Positions 7,913 through 17,634 are shown, counted from the first letter of the stretch. The stretch is DNA of 64,000 nucleotides from Acidobacteriota bacterium (GCA_029263395.1 JAJCXO010000177.1:1-64000); one strand, 5' to 3'. Made by a program: numbers and translations. The notes: generated from the sequence alone by a model not told the origin.

Positions 7913-9391
7913 TTAGGCAGCGTTCGTTCCCAACTCAGCGAGCAACTCGCGAAGCAACGCATAGAACTTGCGGACCGAGGAAATTTTGGCTTTCTCGTCA
8001 GGAGAATGCGCGTTGCGAATCTCAGGCCCGATCGAGACTGCATCCAGGCCCGGAATCTTCTGCGTCAGAATGCCACATTCGAGCCCAGCATGTACCGCCT
8101 TGATATGCGGGGCCTCCTCGAACAACCGCTCGTAAACCGCCACGGTCTGACGCACCACTGGTGATTCCGGATTCGGCTTCCAGCCCGGATAGCCGGCATC
8201 TTCTTCAACCTCGCCACCGGCCAGGACAAACAGGGACCGCAACGCCTGTAGCGTGCCCGTCAACGCGGGGGTGACTGACGATCGTAACGAGCACAACACG
8301 GTGGCGCTTGTTGCTTCGGTGGTCACCACCGCCAGGTTGTTGGAGGTCTCGACCAAGCCAACAACTTCTCGCGACATCGTCAACACCCCATGTGGTGTCG
8401 CTGCAATAACCCGCAGGAGTCGATCCCGATCCGACACCGAGATGGGCTCGTCCAGGGCTTCGCCAGCCTCTAACGGACGGATCTCGATCGCCAAGCCTGG
8501 ATCAATCGCGGCCAACTCGGCCTCGAGTTCTTGGCGCAAGGTCTCGGCAAGCTCCGCCAGGCGACGATGGGCGGCCGGCTCGAGGTGGAGCCGGACAAAA
8601 CACTCGCGGGCAATCGCATTACGTTTCGAGCCACCTTGGAACGAGACCAGGTCAAACTCGACCCCGTCTTCGAGGGCGGCGACGAGCAGCCGAGTGGCAA
8701 CCTTGATCGCGTTACCACGGTTCTCGATGATGTCGACCCCGGAGTGACCACCTCGCAGCCCTCGGATCGCCAGCTCGAAAGGCTCGCCGGTGGCTGCCTT
8801 AGACGTCCGCTCAAGGTTGAAACTGGCCTCGATACCGGCAGCTCCGGCACAGCCGATATACACCGAGTCATCCTCTTCCGTGTCGAGGTTCACCAGGATC
8901 CGACCGGTGACGATCGAAGGGTCGAGCGCACTCGCTCCGTTGAGACCAGTTTCCTCGTCAAGCGTGAATAGCAGCTCCAAGGGACCATGCTCAACGTTTG
9001 GATCCACCGCCATCCCCATCGCCGCCGCAGCCCCCAGGCCATTGTCAGCACCCAAGGTAGTACCGACAGCAGAGACCCAATCGCCTTCGATCTCAATGCC
9101 GATCGGGTCGGTCATGAAGTTGTGCTCCACCCCAGCGTTCTTCTCGCACACCATATCGAGGTGGGCTTGCATAACCACAATCGGGGCGCCCTCCCGCCCT
9201 GGACTGGCCGGCACCACCACTACCATATTGCCGGCATCATCCGCCCGAACAGCGAAGCCGTGCTCCGTTGCCCAGTCACGGACGTAACGCGCAATACGCT
9301 CTTCATGCTTCGATGGTCGTGGTATCTGACGAATGGCGTCGAAGTGACTCCAAATCGAGACTGGATCGAGACTCTCCAAAGGGCTGGACAT
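7913..9391 (-). CDS. pepD: Cytosol non-specific dipeptidase (Xaa-His dipeptidase, M20C)
   Basis: A 492-residue zinc aminopeptidase that cleaves dipeptides. The M20 metal ligands are visible: H and D in MQAHLDMVCEK, the bridging D in GADNGLGAA, and the paired acid residues in TLDEETGLNGA. The central lid domain carries GLRGGHSGVDI. Length matches the family (~485). The start ATG at 9391 is chosen because AGGAG lies nine bases upstream; the frame extends 19 codons further without a site. It follows the YheT-like gene by 57 bp on the same strand. Confidence 0.95.
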   Translation of the reverse strand: MSSPLESLDPVSIWSHFDAIRQIPRPSKHEERIARYVRDWATEHGFAVRADDAGNMVVVVPASPGREGAPIVVMQAHLDMVCEKNAGVEHNFMTDPIGIEIEGDWVSAVGTTLGADNGLGAAAAMGMAVDPNVEHGPLELLFTLDEETGLNGASALDPSIVTGRILVNLDTEEDDSVYIGCAGAAGIEASFNLERTSKAATGEPFELAIRGLRGGHSGVDIIENRGNAIKVATRLLVAALEDGVEFDLVSFQGGSKRNAIARECFVRLHLEPAAHRRLAELAETLRQELEAELAAIDPGLAIEIRPLEAGEALDEPISVSDRDRLLRVIAATPHGVLTMSREVVGLVETSNNLAVVTTEATSATVLCSLRSSVTPALTGTLQALRSLFVLAGGEVEEDAGYPGWKPNPESPVVRQTVAVYERLFEEAPHIKAVHAGLECGILTQKIPGLDAVSIGPEIRNAHSPDEKAKISSVRKFYALLRELLAELGTNAA

Positions 9392-9448
9392 AGCGATCTG
9401 CTCCTGGGTTTTTGTAAACGAGTGAGACTGACCACTCGACGCTATCAT

Positions 9449-10525
9449 TCACGCTGGCACTTGGCGCAATAGCCATCCAAGGACTTGGCCACCTAGACCC
9501 TTTGGCGCCGAACCCAACCCTAAATCGAGATCGTCCGAGAACGCCAGATGTCCACCTCGCGGCACCCAACGGAGGAGCCAATGATCTGGGGCTCCATCCA
9601 ACCCACGAAGGATCGCTTCGGCGGGTAACATCGGGTCATCTTCCGCCGCCACCAACAAAGCAGGGATTCGAAGTTGTCCGAGACGCCCACCGACACTGGC
9701 TCGACGATAATAGTCCTCCGCACTGTCAAAACCGAACCGCGGCACAACAGTCAGACGATCCCAGTCGCGGATTGTCCGGACTTTGCGAGCGTCTGCAACC
9801 GATAGCGGCAATGGGTGACGCGCCGCCACCTGTGCATACATCTCACAGAGCCCAGCCAATACGTAGCGCCGGTAAATCCACTTGGACGACTGATCGATCG
9901 CCGCAACGCTGCGATCCAAATCGAGCGGCGAGCAGGCCGCTGCCACGGCCCGCAACCGTGGGTCATGTGCTTCGGTGGCATATCGCAGGCCGATGTGCCC
10001 CCCAAGAGAGAACCCAAACAGTAAAACCGAGTCGAATTCGGCCAAGGCTGGGCTGGCGAGCACGCTCGCCAAGTCGCGACTCAGCCCAGCGTGATAAAGA
10101 TCACTCCCTTGACAGTCGGCACCACGCAAATTGAGCCTGAGCGTCGAGACGCCGAGTTGGCTCGCAACCGCGGCGGTCCGCAGCATGTAGGTACTGTTCG
10201 ACGAGCCCCCCAGACCATGTACCAGGATTAGTAGCGCGTTACATCCAGCATCCCTGCCGCTAGCATCCCTGTCGCGAGCAACCCTGCCGCCAACAATCCT
10301 GCCGCCAACAATCCTGCTCAAACTGCCGGTCAGTCGAATTCTGCCACGGGTAGGGTCAGAAACCTCGACCGACCATGGCTCCGACGCAGGTGCCGGTGGC
10401 GTGACCGCAAAACGTCGGACAACCGGCCAAATTGTTCGAACGTGGCCAGAGATACTCACGACAGCCGCTGCTCCCCAGGCAAGTTCGTAAGCGCGCTTCA
10501 ACCAAACAGCGAAGAGACGCCGCAA
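9449..10525 (-). CDS. YheT-family alpha/beta hydrolase
   Basis: A 358-residue hydrolase of the YheT/ABHD1-3 group. It shows the oxyanion-side LVHGLGGSSNSTYM, LRLNLRGADCQGSD, the nucleophile elbow GFSLGGH, a late aspartate in AAEDDPMLP and a final histidine in PRGGHLAF, so the triad is complete. A low-complexity insertion at about residues 60-80 is built of five-residue repeats (RIVGG, RIVGG, RVARD, RDASG), encoded by 15-bp tandem duplications at 10240-10330. The TTG start overlaps a strong hairpin after ndk; the real start may be a little downstream. The substrate is not known. Confidence 0.88.
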   Translation of the reverse strand: MRRLFAVWLKRAYELAWGAAAVVSISGHVRTIWPVVRRFAVTPPAPASEPWSVEVSDPTRGRIRLTGSLSRIVGGRIVGGRVARDRDASGRDAGCNALLILVHGLGGSSNSTYMLRTAAVASQLGVSTLRLNLRGADCQGSDLYHAGLSRDLASVLASPALAEFDSVLLFGFSLGGHIGLRYATEAHDPRLRAVAAACSPLDLDRSVAAIDQSSKWIYRRYVLAGLCEMYAQVAARHPLPLSVADARKVRTIRDWDRLTVVPRFGFDSAEDYYRRASVGGRLGQLRIPALLVAAEDDPMLPAEAILRGLDGAPDHWLLRWVPRGGHLAFSDDLDLGLGSAPKGLGGQVLGWLLRQVPA

Positions 10526-10536
10526 CGTCTCTTCGC
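10509..10536 (-). terminator. 11-bp perfect hairpin between ndk and the YheT-like gene
   Basis: Arms GCGAAGAGACG (10509-10519) and CGTCTCTTCGC (10526-10536) with a 6-base loop, starting 12 bp past the ndk stop. On the minus strand it is followed by TGTTTGG, a weak U-run. It covers the TTG start codon of the next gene, so it can act as an ndk terminator/attenuator or hide that start. Confidence 0.6.
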
Positions 10537-10548
10537 CGGCATATCAAC

Positions 10549-10971
10549 CTAGCGTGCTGCGATCAAATCAGATCGCGAAAAGAAGAAAGAAAGCTCGAGA
10601 GCCGCATTCTCTTCCGAGTCGCTACCATGGATGGCATTACACTCGATATCCGTTCCATACAGAGCCCGCACCGTACCTTCGGCAGCCTCCGCGCTGTTGG
10701 TAGCACCCATCACTTCCCGCAAATAAGGGACCGCGTTGTCATGCTCCAAGGCGGCGGCGACTGCCGGGCCGCTGGTCATGAACCTCACGAGGTCGCCATA
10801 AAACGGCCGTTCTTTGTGAACTTCGTAAAATGCCCCGGCTTGATCCTCAGTAAGGCGGATCATCTTGAGTCCTCTGATCTGAAAACCTTTCGCTTCCAAG
10901 AAAGCAAGGACATTGCCGGCGTTGCCAGCTTTGACAGCATCGGGCTTTACGATGGTCAGTGTAGTAGCCAT
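10549..10971 (-). CDS. ndk: Nucleoside diphosphate kinase
   Basis: A 140-residue enzyme that balances NTP and dNTP pools with ATP as donor. The phosphohistidine is H115 in NAIHGSDS; the ATP-binding KPDAVKAG and RPFYGDLVRFMTSGP are intact. The start has AAGGAG seven bases upstream. It lies downstream of sucC, sucD and the S51-like gene on the same strand, and SucCD produces GTP/ATP, so the grouping makes metabolic sense. A hairpin follows. Confidence 0.97.
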   Translation of the reverse strand: MATTLTIVKPDAVKAGNAGNVLAFLEAKGFQIRGLKMIRLTEDQAGAFYEVHKERPFYGDLVRFMTSGPAVAAALEHDNAVPYLREVMGATNSAEAAEGTVRALYGTDIECNAIHGSDSEENAALELSFFFSRSDLIAAR

Positions 10972-11050
10972 GGTTCGCTCCTTTTATCTCGATGACTCTT
11001 GTGTTTATTCAGATGGCGGCGCGAGGCCCCGCAGCCTCACTCTTACGTCG

Positions 11051-11068
11051 TGAGACCCCAAGGTCTCA
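11051..11068 (-). terminator. Small hairpin between the S51-like gene and ndk
   Basis: TGAGACC (11051-11057) and GGTCTCA (11062-11068) with loop CCAA, in the 139-bp gap upstream of ndk. No T-tract. The flanking string ACGTCGTGAGACC recurs at 45134-45146 between clpX and lon, also between two minus-strand genes. Confidence 0.35.
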
Positions 11069-11110
11069 ACCCAGGGAAACATAAAATTCCCCGAACCTTC
11101 GATTCAGCAA

Positions 11111-11842
11111 CTATCCGTCGCTTGGTTCGTCCAGCTCAACCGGTTCGTCCAGCTCAACCAGAGCACCAGTCGGATCGTCGAGGTAATAAACCTTTCCGAC
11201 CTGCTCCACCTCGTTGTTCGGCCCTAGCAGGATCGCCGAGCCTGCCGGCAGCCCTAGTCCCCACTTCGCCTTGGGGTGTTCGAGCAATTGCCGTAGCCGT
11301 CGATCGTGAGAGGGGTCAAAATTGGTTTCGACGACTCCATTGGGAAGCCAGCCAAAACCCGCAACCAACCCGCCTCCGAAAAGGTCGCGAGCTGCCACAC
11401 CGAGCGTTTGAGCGGCGGCGGCAATTGCCACAACAACCGCCCCCGAACGGAACCGTTCCTCCAGGGCTTCGAGGGCAGGCGAACCAACCAACGCGTCCAA
11501 CAGATGATTGGTCACACCACCACCGATATACAGTGCGTCGGCGCTGGCGATCCGCTTGCAGTTCTTTTGTCTTCGACCATCGCGAGCCCGATAAATAGGC
11601 ACCGTCTCGACCGGCCGGTCGAAGTGACCTTGCAGATACTCTGCAAAATGGCCACCATACTCGGTGGAACCGCTGGCAGCAGGAATAAATCCTACACTAC
11701 TGGCCGGTGCGCCGCTGGCATCACCGCTGTCAGCAACCTTCTCGAGCCAGGCAGCATCCACAGCCTCGGTTTCACCAAAGCTGAACTCGCCACCGCCGAT
11801 CAGGACGATCCACCCCGCCCCTGGAACTCTACTGAGCTGCAC
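11111..11842 (-). CDS. S51/cyanophycinase-like protein lacking the catalytic serine
   Basis: A 243-residue protein with the class-I glutamine-amidotransferase-like fold of peptidase S51 and cyanophycinase: IVLIGGGEF at 12-20, a GFIPAAS strand and YIGGGVTN at 105-112. The nucleophile elbow, normally GxSAGA, reads IAAAAQT (140-146), so serine is replaced by alanine and the protein is probably not a protease. The C-terminus carries a duplicated VELDEP from an 18-bp tandem repeat. The GTG start has GAGGGG upstream and lies 12 bp after sucD, so it is likely co-expressed. A non-enzymatic or binding role is an inference. Confidence 0.8.
   Translation of the reverse strand: MQLSRVPGAGWIVLIGGGEFSFGETEAVDAAWLEKVADSGDASGAPASSVGFIPAASGSTEYGGHFAEYLQGHFDRPVETVPIYRARDGRRQKNCKRIASADALYIGGGVTNHLLDALVGSPALEALEERFRSGAVVVAIAAAAQTLGVAARDLFGGGLVAGFGWLPNGVVETNFDPSHDRRLRQLLEHPKAKWGLGLPAGSAILLGPNNEVEQVGKVYYLDDPTGALVELDEPVELDEPSDG
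11124..11159. repeat. Two perfect 18-bp tandem copies at the 3' end of the S51-like gene
   Basis: GGTTCGTCCAGCTCAACC occurs at 11124-11141 and again at 11142-11159. It encodes VELDEP twice near the C-terminus. Recent duplication is implied by perfect identity. Confidence 0.9.
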
Positions 11843-11854
11843 CGTCCCCTCGAT

Positions 11855-12742
11855 CTAGGCTCCGAGCGCCTTGCCCATGGTGACGCCGAGCTCTGCTGGC
11901 GACTCGACAACATGTAGACCACACTCCCGCATGGTCTCCATCTTCTCTTTCGCCGTCCCCTTGCCGCCTGAGACGATGGCTCCAGCATGACCCATTCTGC
12001 GTCCCGGCGGCGCGGTACGGCCGGCGATGAAACCAACCACTGGACGATCAAAGTGATCGCGGATCCACTCGGCAGCCTCTTCTTCGGCACTACCACCGAT
12101 TTCGCCGATCAGGATGACACCCTCGGTATCCCCATCCTCGGCAAACGCTTCCAAGACATTGATGAAGCTGGTGCCGTTGACTGGATCGCCACCAATCCCA
12201 ATGCAGGTCGACTGCCCCAGCTCGAGATTCGTCAGCTGCCAGACCGCTTCGTAGGTCAGGGTACCTGAGCGACTGATCACACCAACCTTGCCGGGGCGAT
12301 GAATATGCCCGGGCATGATGCCGATCTTGGCCTCGCCAGGTGTGATGACGCCCGGACAATTGGGACCAATCAGTCGACTCGTTTTGCCTTCTTCAGCACA
12401 CTGCCGCATGAAGGTCTTGACCTTCAACATATCGTTGACCGGCAAACCTTCCGTAATACAAACGATCAGCTCGATACCGGCAGCGGCCGCTTCCATGATT
12501 GCGTCCGCGGCAAACGGCGGCGGCACAAAAATCATCGTGGCATTACATCCCGTTTTGGCACGGGCTTCGTCCACCGCATCAAAAACCGGGATCCCTTCGA
12601 CCGCTTGACCACCCTTGCCGGGGGTCACACCGGCCACCACCTGGGTGCCGTAATCCCGGCATCCCAGGGCATGAAAGGTACCCTCTTTGCCGGTGATGCC
12701 CTGCACCAACAGACGCGTGTTGTTACCAACCCAGATCGCCAC
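11855..12742 (-). CDS. sucD: Succinyl-CoA ligase, alpha subunit
   Basis: A 295-residue subunit of the TCA-cycle enzyme that makes succinate plus NTP from succinyl-CoA. It has the Rossmann CoA-binding domain (about 5-130; TGKEGTFH and GVTPGKGG), [20 protein letters not shown], the [10 protein letters not shown] power-helix segment, and the phosphohistidine in [12 protein letters not shown]. Length is that of the family (~290). The GTG start overlaps the sucC stop by one base (TAGTG), so the two subunits are coupled. Confidence 0.97.
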   Translation of the reverse strand: MAIWVGNNTRLLVQGITGKEGTFHALGCRDYGTQVVAGVTPGKGGQAVEGIPVFDAVDEARAKTGCNATMIFVPPPFAADAIMEAAAAGIELIVCITEGLPVNDMLKVKTFMRQCAEEGKTSRLIGPNCPGVITPGEAKIGIMPGHIHRPGKVGVISRSGTLTYEAVWQLTNLELGQSTCIGIGGDPVNGTSFINVLEAFAEDGDTEGVILIGEIGGSAEEEAAEWIRDHFDRPVVGFIAGRTAPPGRRMGHAGAIVSGGKGTAKEKMETMRECGLHVVESPAELGVTMGKALGA

Positions 12743-13917
12743 TACGCACCCCCTTTTCCGGCCGCAGCGGCCACCACTTTGTCCGCTGCGTCGGCCATGT
12801 GATGGGCGACCAGAAAATCGAAATCAGCTTCTTCTAGAATCTCTCGACCGCGCTCGACGTTGGTGCCTTCGAGGCGGACAACCACCGGTAACTCGACGCC
12901 ACCAAGCTCCTCGATCGCACCAACAACACCAGCCGCGATCCGGTCGGTCCGTGCGATACCGCCGAAGATGTTGATCAACACCGCCTCCACCGAGGGGTCT
13001 GAGACCAAGATCTGAAACGCCGCTTTGACCGCCTCTTGGCTGGCCGAGCCGCCGACATCCAAGAAGTTCGCCGGCTCACCACCATAAAGCTTGATGATGT
13101 CCATCGTTGCCATTGCGAGACCGGCACCGTTGACCATACACGCGATGTTGCCATCGAGCTTGATGTAGTTGAGGCCGTGCTCGCCAGCCTGGACTTCGAG
13201 CGGATTCTCCTCCGCCAGATCCCGCATCTCGACAATGTCTTTCTGGCGAAACAATGCGTTGGAGTCGAAGTTCATTTTGGCATCGAGGGCCAACACATCG
13301 CCGTCACCGGTGATCAGCAACGGGTTGATCTCGGCCAAAGACGCATCGGTCTCGATGAACGTGCGCGCCAGTCCAGCCAAGAGCTTCTGCGCTTGGCGAG
13401 CGGTTTTGCCGGTCAGTCCAAGGCCAGCGGTGACCGCACGCCCTTGGAACGGTAGCAAACCCAAATGCGGATCAAAATGCTGACGGATGATCGCCTCAGG
13501 GGTTTCCGCCGCCACTTCTTCGATATCCATACCACCCGCCAGGGACGCCATGATCACGGGTTTCTCGTGTTCGCGATCGAGGGTCACCGCCAGGTAGAGC
13601 TCGCGGTCAATATCCACCGCCTCTTCGACCAAAACCTTGCGGACCTCTTGCCCCTCGGGGCCGGTTTGCGGCGTGACCAGCTGCATGCCGAGGATCTCAC
13701 CGGCCAGCTTCTCCGCTTCCTCACCTGAACCTGCCAGCTTGACGCCGCCACCTTTGCCGCGACCGCCAGCGTGGATTTGCGCCTTGACGACGCTCCGACC
13801 ACCCAATTCTTCGGTGATCGCTCGGGCTTCGGCCGCGTCATTCGTCACCTTCCCGCGCGGGGTCGGCACGCCATAACGACGCAGGATCTCCTTCGCCTGA
13901 TATTCGTGTATCTTCAA
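12742..13917 (-). CDS. sucC: Succinyl-CoA ligase, beta subunit
   Basis: A 391-residue ATP-grasp subunit. It begins [22 protein letters not shown], has the nucleotide-binding [19 protein letters not shown], the metal-site [10 protein letters not shown] and [10 protein letters not shown], and the power-helix GGIARTD. Length is as usual (~390). AGGAGG lies a few bases upstream of the ATG. It heads the sucC-sucD-S51-like-ndk run; the 170-bp gap to divergent aat holds its promoter. Confidence 0.97.
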   Translation of the reverse strand: MKIHEYQAKEILRRYGVPTPRGKVTNDAAEARAITEELGGRSVVKAQIHAGGRGKGGGVKLAGSGEEAEKLAGEILGMQLVTPQTGPEGQEVRKVLVEEAVDIDRELYLAVTLDREHEKPVIMASLAGGMDIEEVAAETPEAIIRQHFDPHLGLLPFQGRAVTAGLGLTGKTARQAQKLLAGLARTFIETDASLAEINPLLITGDGDVLALDAKMNFDSNALFRQKDIVEMRDLAEENPLEVQAGEHGLNYIKLDGNIACMVNGAGLAMATMDIIKLYGGEPANFLDVGGSASQEAVKAAFQILVSDPSVEAVLINIFGGIARTDRIAAGVVGAIEELGGVELPVVVRLEGTNVERGREILEEADFDFLVAHHMADAADKVVAAAAGKGGA

Positions 13918-14089
13918 CTGCTGCCTCCTTGGATTCGTAAGAAGCCGTGAAGTCGCACCAAAAATCGGCAGAGAGCCGATGGATTGAGCCTCCGGATCGG
14001 GCGCAAGAGCTTACCATCTTCTCCACACACTGCCCAGCCAGCGCTGACTCGCCTGGCGGGCTGATAAGCTGGCTTCAGGTGCCAGCATC

Positions 14090-14782
14090 GTGCTCGAGAA
14101 TATTGGATTCCCCAACCCGCGCAACGCTGACGATCACGGGCTACTCGCCATCGGTGGCGACTATCGCCCCGAGATGCTTCTGGCGGCTTATTCCCAGGGG
14201 ATTTTCCCTTGGCCGAGCGACGAGCTGCCATATGCCTGGTTTTCACCCAATCCGCGGATGGTGCTCCTTCCGCAAGAGCTCCACATCTCTCGGAGTTTGC
14301 GCCGGACTTTCCGTCGAGGTCATTTCCATACCACCTTGGACACCGCGTTCGACCAAGTCATCCGCCAATGCGCCACGGTGTATAGGGCGGACCAAGGCGG
14401 CACCTGGATCACCGAAGAGCTGATCGCCGGATTCTGCCACTTGCATGACCTCGGGCTGGCCCATTCCGTCGAAACCTGGCATGGCGAGCGCTTGGTCGGC
14501 GGGATTTACGGGTTGGGCCTAGGCAAGGTGTTCTGCGGTGAGTCGATGTTCCATCACGAAACCGACGCCTCGAAAGTCGCCTTCGTCACCTTGGTTCAGC
14601 ATCTGCACCGTCACGACTTCAGCCTGGTCGACTGCCAGTTACACACCGACCATCTAGAGCAGTTCGGAGCCCGCGAATGGGACCGCGACGATTTCCTCGA
14701 CGCCCTCGAAGAGGCCATCCACTTCCCCACCCAACCCGGCAAGTGGACGGATCTAGCCCAGGACATATCAGTCTCACGATAA
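14090..14782 (+). CDS. aat: Leucyl/phenylalanyl-tRNA-protein transferase
   Basis: Transfers Leu or Phe from tRNA to N-terminal Arg or Lys of proteins, marking them for ClpAP through the N-degron pathway. The 230-residue protein carries GLLAIGGDYRPEMLLAAY, QGIFPWPSDELPYAWFSPNPRMVL, GTWITEELIAGFCHLHDLGLAHSVE, and the VGGIYGLGLGKVFCGESMF and DCQLHTDHLEQFGA motifs of the family. The start is GTG; the ribosome site is weak. It is divergent from sucC. Confidence 0.95.
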   Translation: MLENIGFPNPRNADDHGLLAIGGDYRPEMLLAAYSQGIFPWPSDELPYAWFSPNPRMVLLPQELHISRSLRRTFRRGHFHTTLDTAFDQVIRQCATVYRADQGGTWITEELIAGFCHLHDLGLAHSVETWHGERLVGGIYGLGLGKVFCGESMFHHETDASKVAFVTLVQHLHRHDFSLVDCQLHTDHLEQFGAREWDRDDFLDALEEAIHFPTQPGKWTDLAQDISVSR

Positions 14783-14925
14783 AAAAGTTGGACCAGGTTG
14801 AGGGGATTCCTGAACTCGCCCGTTTATAGAGAGTGAGACCCACGAGGCAAACCGGTGTTGGGAGGCTTTCAAGGCTGGATTGTCATCAAGACCCTTGACC
14901 ATGGGGTCGGCGCATCGTGGATCTC

Positions 14926-15029
14926 GGGTGCCGGGCTACGGGCTCGGGAGGCTCCAAGATATTCTTTTGTATTCTCTTATTTTGCTTTGCTGTGATGTCA
15001 TCTGTTGTGCTGTTTTGAGCCCGGCACCC
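14926..15029. repeat. Long-range 12-bp inverted repeat with an AT-rich centre
   Basis: GGGTGCCGGGCT (14926-14937) and AGCCCGGCACCC (15018-15029) are perfect reverse complements 80 bp apart. The interior is much more T-rich than the surroundings (ATTCTTTTGTATTCTCTTATTTTG). It lies between the convergent aat and kinase genes. It could be a structured RNA end or a remnant of a small element. Confidence 0.5.
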
Positions 15030-15062
15030 TCTTCAACTTCGATCTGCTTTCGCTCAGAGCCT

Positions 15063-17525
15063 TCAGCCGTTCGCCTGACCACGCCGAGTGAGTGCCTCGG
15101 CCTCTTTCGGATGCTCTTGCCGCGACCGCAGCTCTGCGGTCGCCTCCTCTAGTTCCACCGCTAGGCGGTGCTGCGGATCGAAGTTGGCCGAGACAATCCG
15201 GTGTGCATTGTCGAGCGCTTTGGCTGCGGAGTCCAGCCGACCCAAGTCGACATATAGACTCCCGAGTCCCACCCATATATGGCCGACGGTAGGATGCTCC
15301 TTGCCTAATTTCGCCTGACTGGTTTGGAGAGTCTGCAGATAAAGGGTCTCCGACTCCTCGACACGCCCTCGAGCCCGGTAGATCTCCGCCAGATTGAAGA
15401 TCCCGATCGCCGAATTCGCATTACCGGGACCGTGTAGTTCGTCCCGCGCCGCGATGGACTCGAGTAGGAGCGTCTCAGCTTCCTCGAACCTGTCCTGACC
15501 GTCGAGCGCGAGCGCCAAGTTGTGCTGGGTCGAGATCACATCGGAATGTAAATCTCCGTATTGGGCTCGGCGGATGCGATAAGCCTCTCGAATGTGGCGC
15601 TCGGCATCAACGAATCGTTCCTGATTGAGATCTACGTTCCCTTGCAGGTGCAGGCAACTGGCAATCCCGATCGGATCTGGCTCGGGGGCCGAACGGACGA
15701 TCGCCAGCGCCTTCTTCAAAATTTCTCCGGCGGCGTCATAGTCACCGGTGGTCGTCTTCAGCCTGGCCTGGTTGAGGAGTGCAATCGTGAACTCTCGTGA
15801 ATAGGGACCATGGACTTGGGACCGAGTCTGAAGGGCTTCGTCCAAGGTCTCCGAAGCCACGTCATAGAGACCCATGTGATGGTAGGCAACGCCAATCGCC
15901 TCGAGCACCCGGGCCTGCGACTCGGGTCGCTGTTTAAAGTAGATGCGCGCGTTCTCCCGACCGACGCCGAGTATTTCCTCGGCGGTGACAAATCCCGGCT
16001 TGAAGCCGATAATCCGAGTGAGGAAATCGGCAACCTCTTCAGCTGAATTGGCTTGGCGTTGGGCCTGTTGGGCTTGCATGTTGGCCCGAGCAGCAGCGGT
16101 GTTGGCGCGCCGGGTTTGCCTGACCAACGCCAGGACGGACGCCAGGATCAGCAGACCTGCCAGGCTAGCCAGCAAAATCATCGACCGGTGTCGCGAGACC
16201 GCCTTGCGCAGGCGATACTCGAGGCTCGGTGGACGGGCCAGGATCGGCAGCTGGCGCTGGTGACGGTCGATGTCAGCGGCTAGCTGCTCCGCGGAGGGGT
16301 AACGATCTTCGGCTCGTTTCGCCAAGGCCTTGAGAATGATCGCGTCGAGGTCACCCTGGAGGCGGCTGACTGGTAGGGTTTCGACCACCGTCTCAATCGC
16401 CGTCTCAATCGCCGTTTCGACCGCGGCGGAGCCCGCTATTTTGACGTCGGCGGTAGTGGCGTCGGTCGATACGGTAGCAATCGCGTCAGCGCTAGCGGAA
16501 CTAGCGGCGGCGGTGGTGGCACGACTAGGAGGGACCGGGTCGTCGCCACAGACCATCTTGGCCACTTCATGTACCGGCCGCCCCTCGGTCACAAACGGGT
16601 GCCGACCGGTGAGGGTCCGATACAACATGATCCCCAAACCGTGGACGTCGGTCGCCGTTGTGATCGGTTCGCAGCGAATCTGCTCCGGGCTAGCGTAGGC
16701 TAGTGTCATCGGTGAATTGCCGGTGGCCGTTTCGGCACCCAAGAGCTCGTGGCCACCCGAGAGGGCTTTGGCAATGCTGAAGTCTAGGAGTTTGAGCGTG
16801 CCATCGTGGGTCACCAGGATGTTGCCGGGCTTCAGGTCGCGATGGACCACAAAGTTTTGGTGGGCAAACTGCACCGCCGAACACAGCGCCGCAAAAAACT
16901 CCAGCCGTTTTTCTAGAGAGAGTGCGTTGCGGACACAATAGGTGTCCATCGGCAGACCATCGATGTACTCCATCACCAAATACGGTCGACCGTCTTCGGT
17001 GGTGCCGCCGTCATACAGGCGGGCGATGTTCGGATGTTCGAGTCGAGCAAGAATCTGACGTTCGGCGAGGATTCTGAGTTTGGCCTCATCACCCCCCAGC
17101 CGGTGTTTGAGCACCTTCACCGCCACCTGTTGCTCGTATTGGTGGTCCGCTCGAGCCGCCAGGAACACTTCGCCGATGCCACCGGAACCCAACGGACGGA
17201 CGATCCGATAGGGACCGATCCGCTGGCCCGAATAGGCCTCCGTGTTCGGAGGATCGAACAACCCCTGCGCCCAATCGGCGACGGCCGGCCGCGCCAGAAA
17301 CCGGCCGGCGTTGCGATCGGCTTCCAACAGCTTTTCGACCCGCTGCCTGAGGTTGACGTCGGCACCGCAGGTTCGGGCGAGGTAAAAGGCGAGTTGGTCC
17401 GGATTGAGTTCCAAAGCCCCTTCGACAATCTCTACCAACCCTGCGCGCTGTGCGATGGTCGGCTGCCTGTTTCCGAGTGGAGCCCCTACGTTCAACGGAT
17501 CGGTGATCGTTGCTTCGTATGCCAT
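15063..17525 (-). CDS. Serine/threonine protein kinase with a membrane anchor and TPR repeats
   Basis: An ~820-residue PknB-type kinase. An N-terminal helical segment (1-100) is followed by a kinase domain at about 105-400: GSGGIGEV loop, VAVKVLKH lysine, HRDLKPGN catalytic loop, and a DFS in place of DFG that keeps the metal-binding aspartate. A low-complexity A/T/E insertion (ETAIETAIET repeats from 12-bp duplications) sits in the kinase C-lobe. A transmembrane helix (about 450-472, ILLASLAGLLILASVLALV) precedes a C-terminal TPR array. This architecture is common in Acidobacteriota and Planctomycetes. GTG ATG is present; I take the ATG. Its leader is full of repeats. Confidence 0.93.
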   Translation of the reverse strand: MAYEATITDPLNVGAPLGNRQPTIAQRAGLVEIVEGALELNPDQLAFYLARTCGADVNLRQRVEKLLEADRNAGRFLARPAVADWAQGLFDPPNTEAYSGQRIGPYRIVRPLGSGGIGEVFLAARADHQYEQQVAVKVLKHRLGGDEAKLRILAERQILARLEHPNIARLYDGGTTEDGRPYLVMEYIDGLPMDTYCVRNALSLEKRLEFFAALCSAVQFAHQNFVVHRDLKPGNILVTHDGTLKLLDFSIAKALSGGHELLGAETATGNSPMTLAYASPEQIRCEPITTATDVHGLGIMLYRTLTGRHPFVTEGRPVHEVAKMVCGDDPVPPSRATTAAASSASADAIATVSTDATTADVKIAGSAAVETAIETAIETVVETLPVSRLQGDLDAIILKALAKRAEDRYPSAEQLAADIDRHQRQLPILARPPSLEYRLRKAVSRHRSMILLASLAGLLILASVLALVRQTRRANTAAARANMQAQQAQRQANSAEEVADFLTRIIGFKPGFVTAEEILGVGRENARIYFKQRPESQARVLEAIGVAYHHMGLYDVASETLDEALQTRSQVHGPYSREFTIALLNQARLKTTTGDYDAAGEILKKALAIVRSAPEPDPIGIASCLHLQGNVDLNQERFVDAERHIREAYRIRRAQYGDLHSDVISTQHNLALALDGQDRFEEAETLLLESIAARDELHGPGNANSAIGIFNLAEIYRARGRVEESETLYLQTLQTSQAKLGKEHPTVGHIWVGLGSLYVDLGRLDSAAKALDNAHRIVSANFDPQHRLAVELEEATAELRSRQEHPKEAEALTRRGQANG

Positions 17526-17634
17526 CACCTTGGAGTGTAGCTGGGCCGTCTGGTCACGACTGGGGCGTCGGGATCAGTCGCATGCTCTCGAGGGTAGGGT
17601 GCTCCAGACCAGGTTCGCCAACCCGCCCTTGGTC

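Noticed and set aside
15063-17525. Inactive (pseudo)kinase because of DFS
   Set aside because: The metal-binding aspartate, the catalytic HRD and the lysine are kept; glycine-to-serine after DF is common in active kinases.
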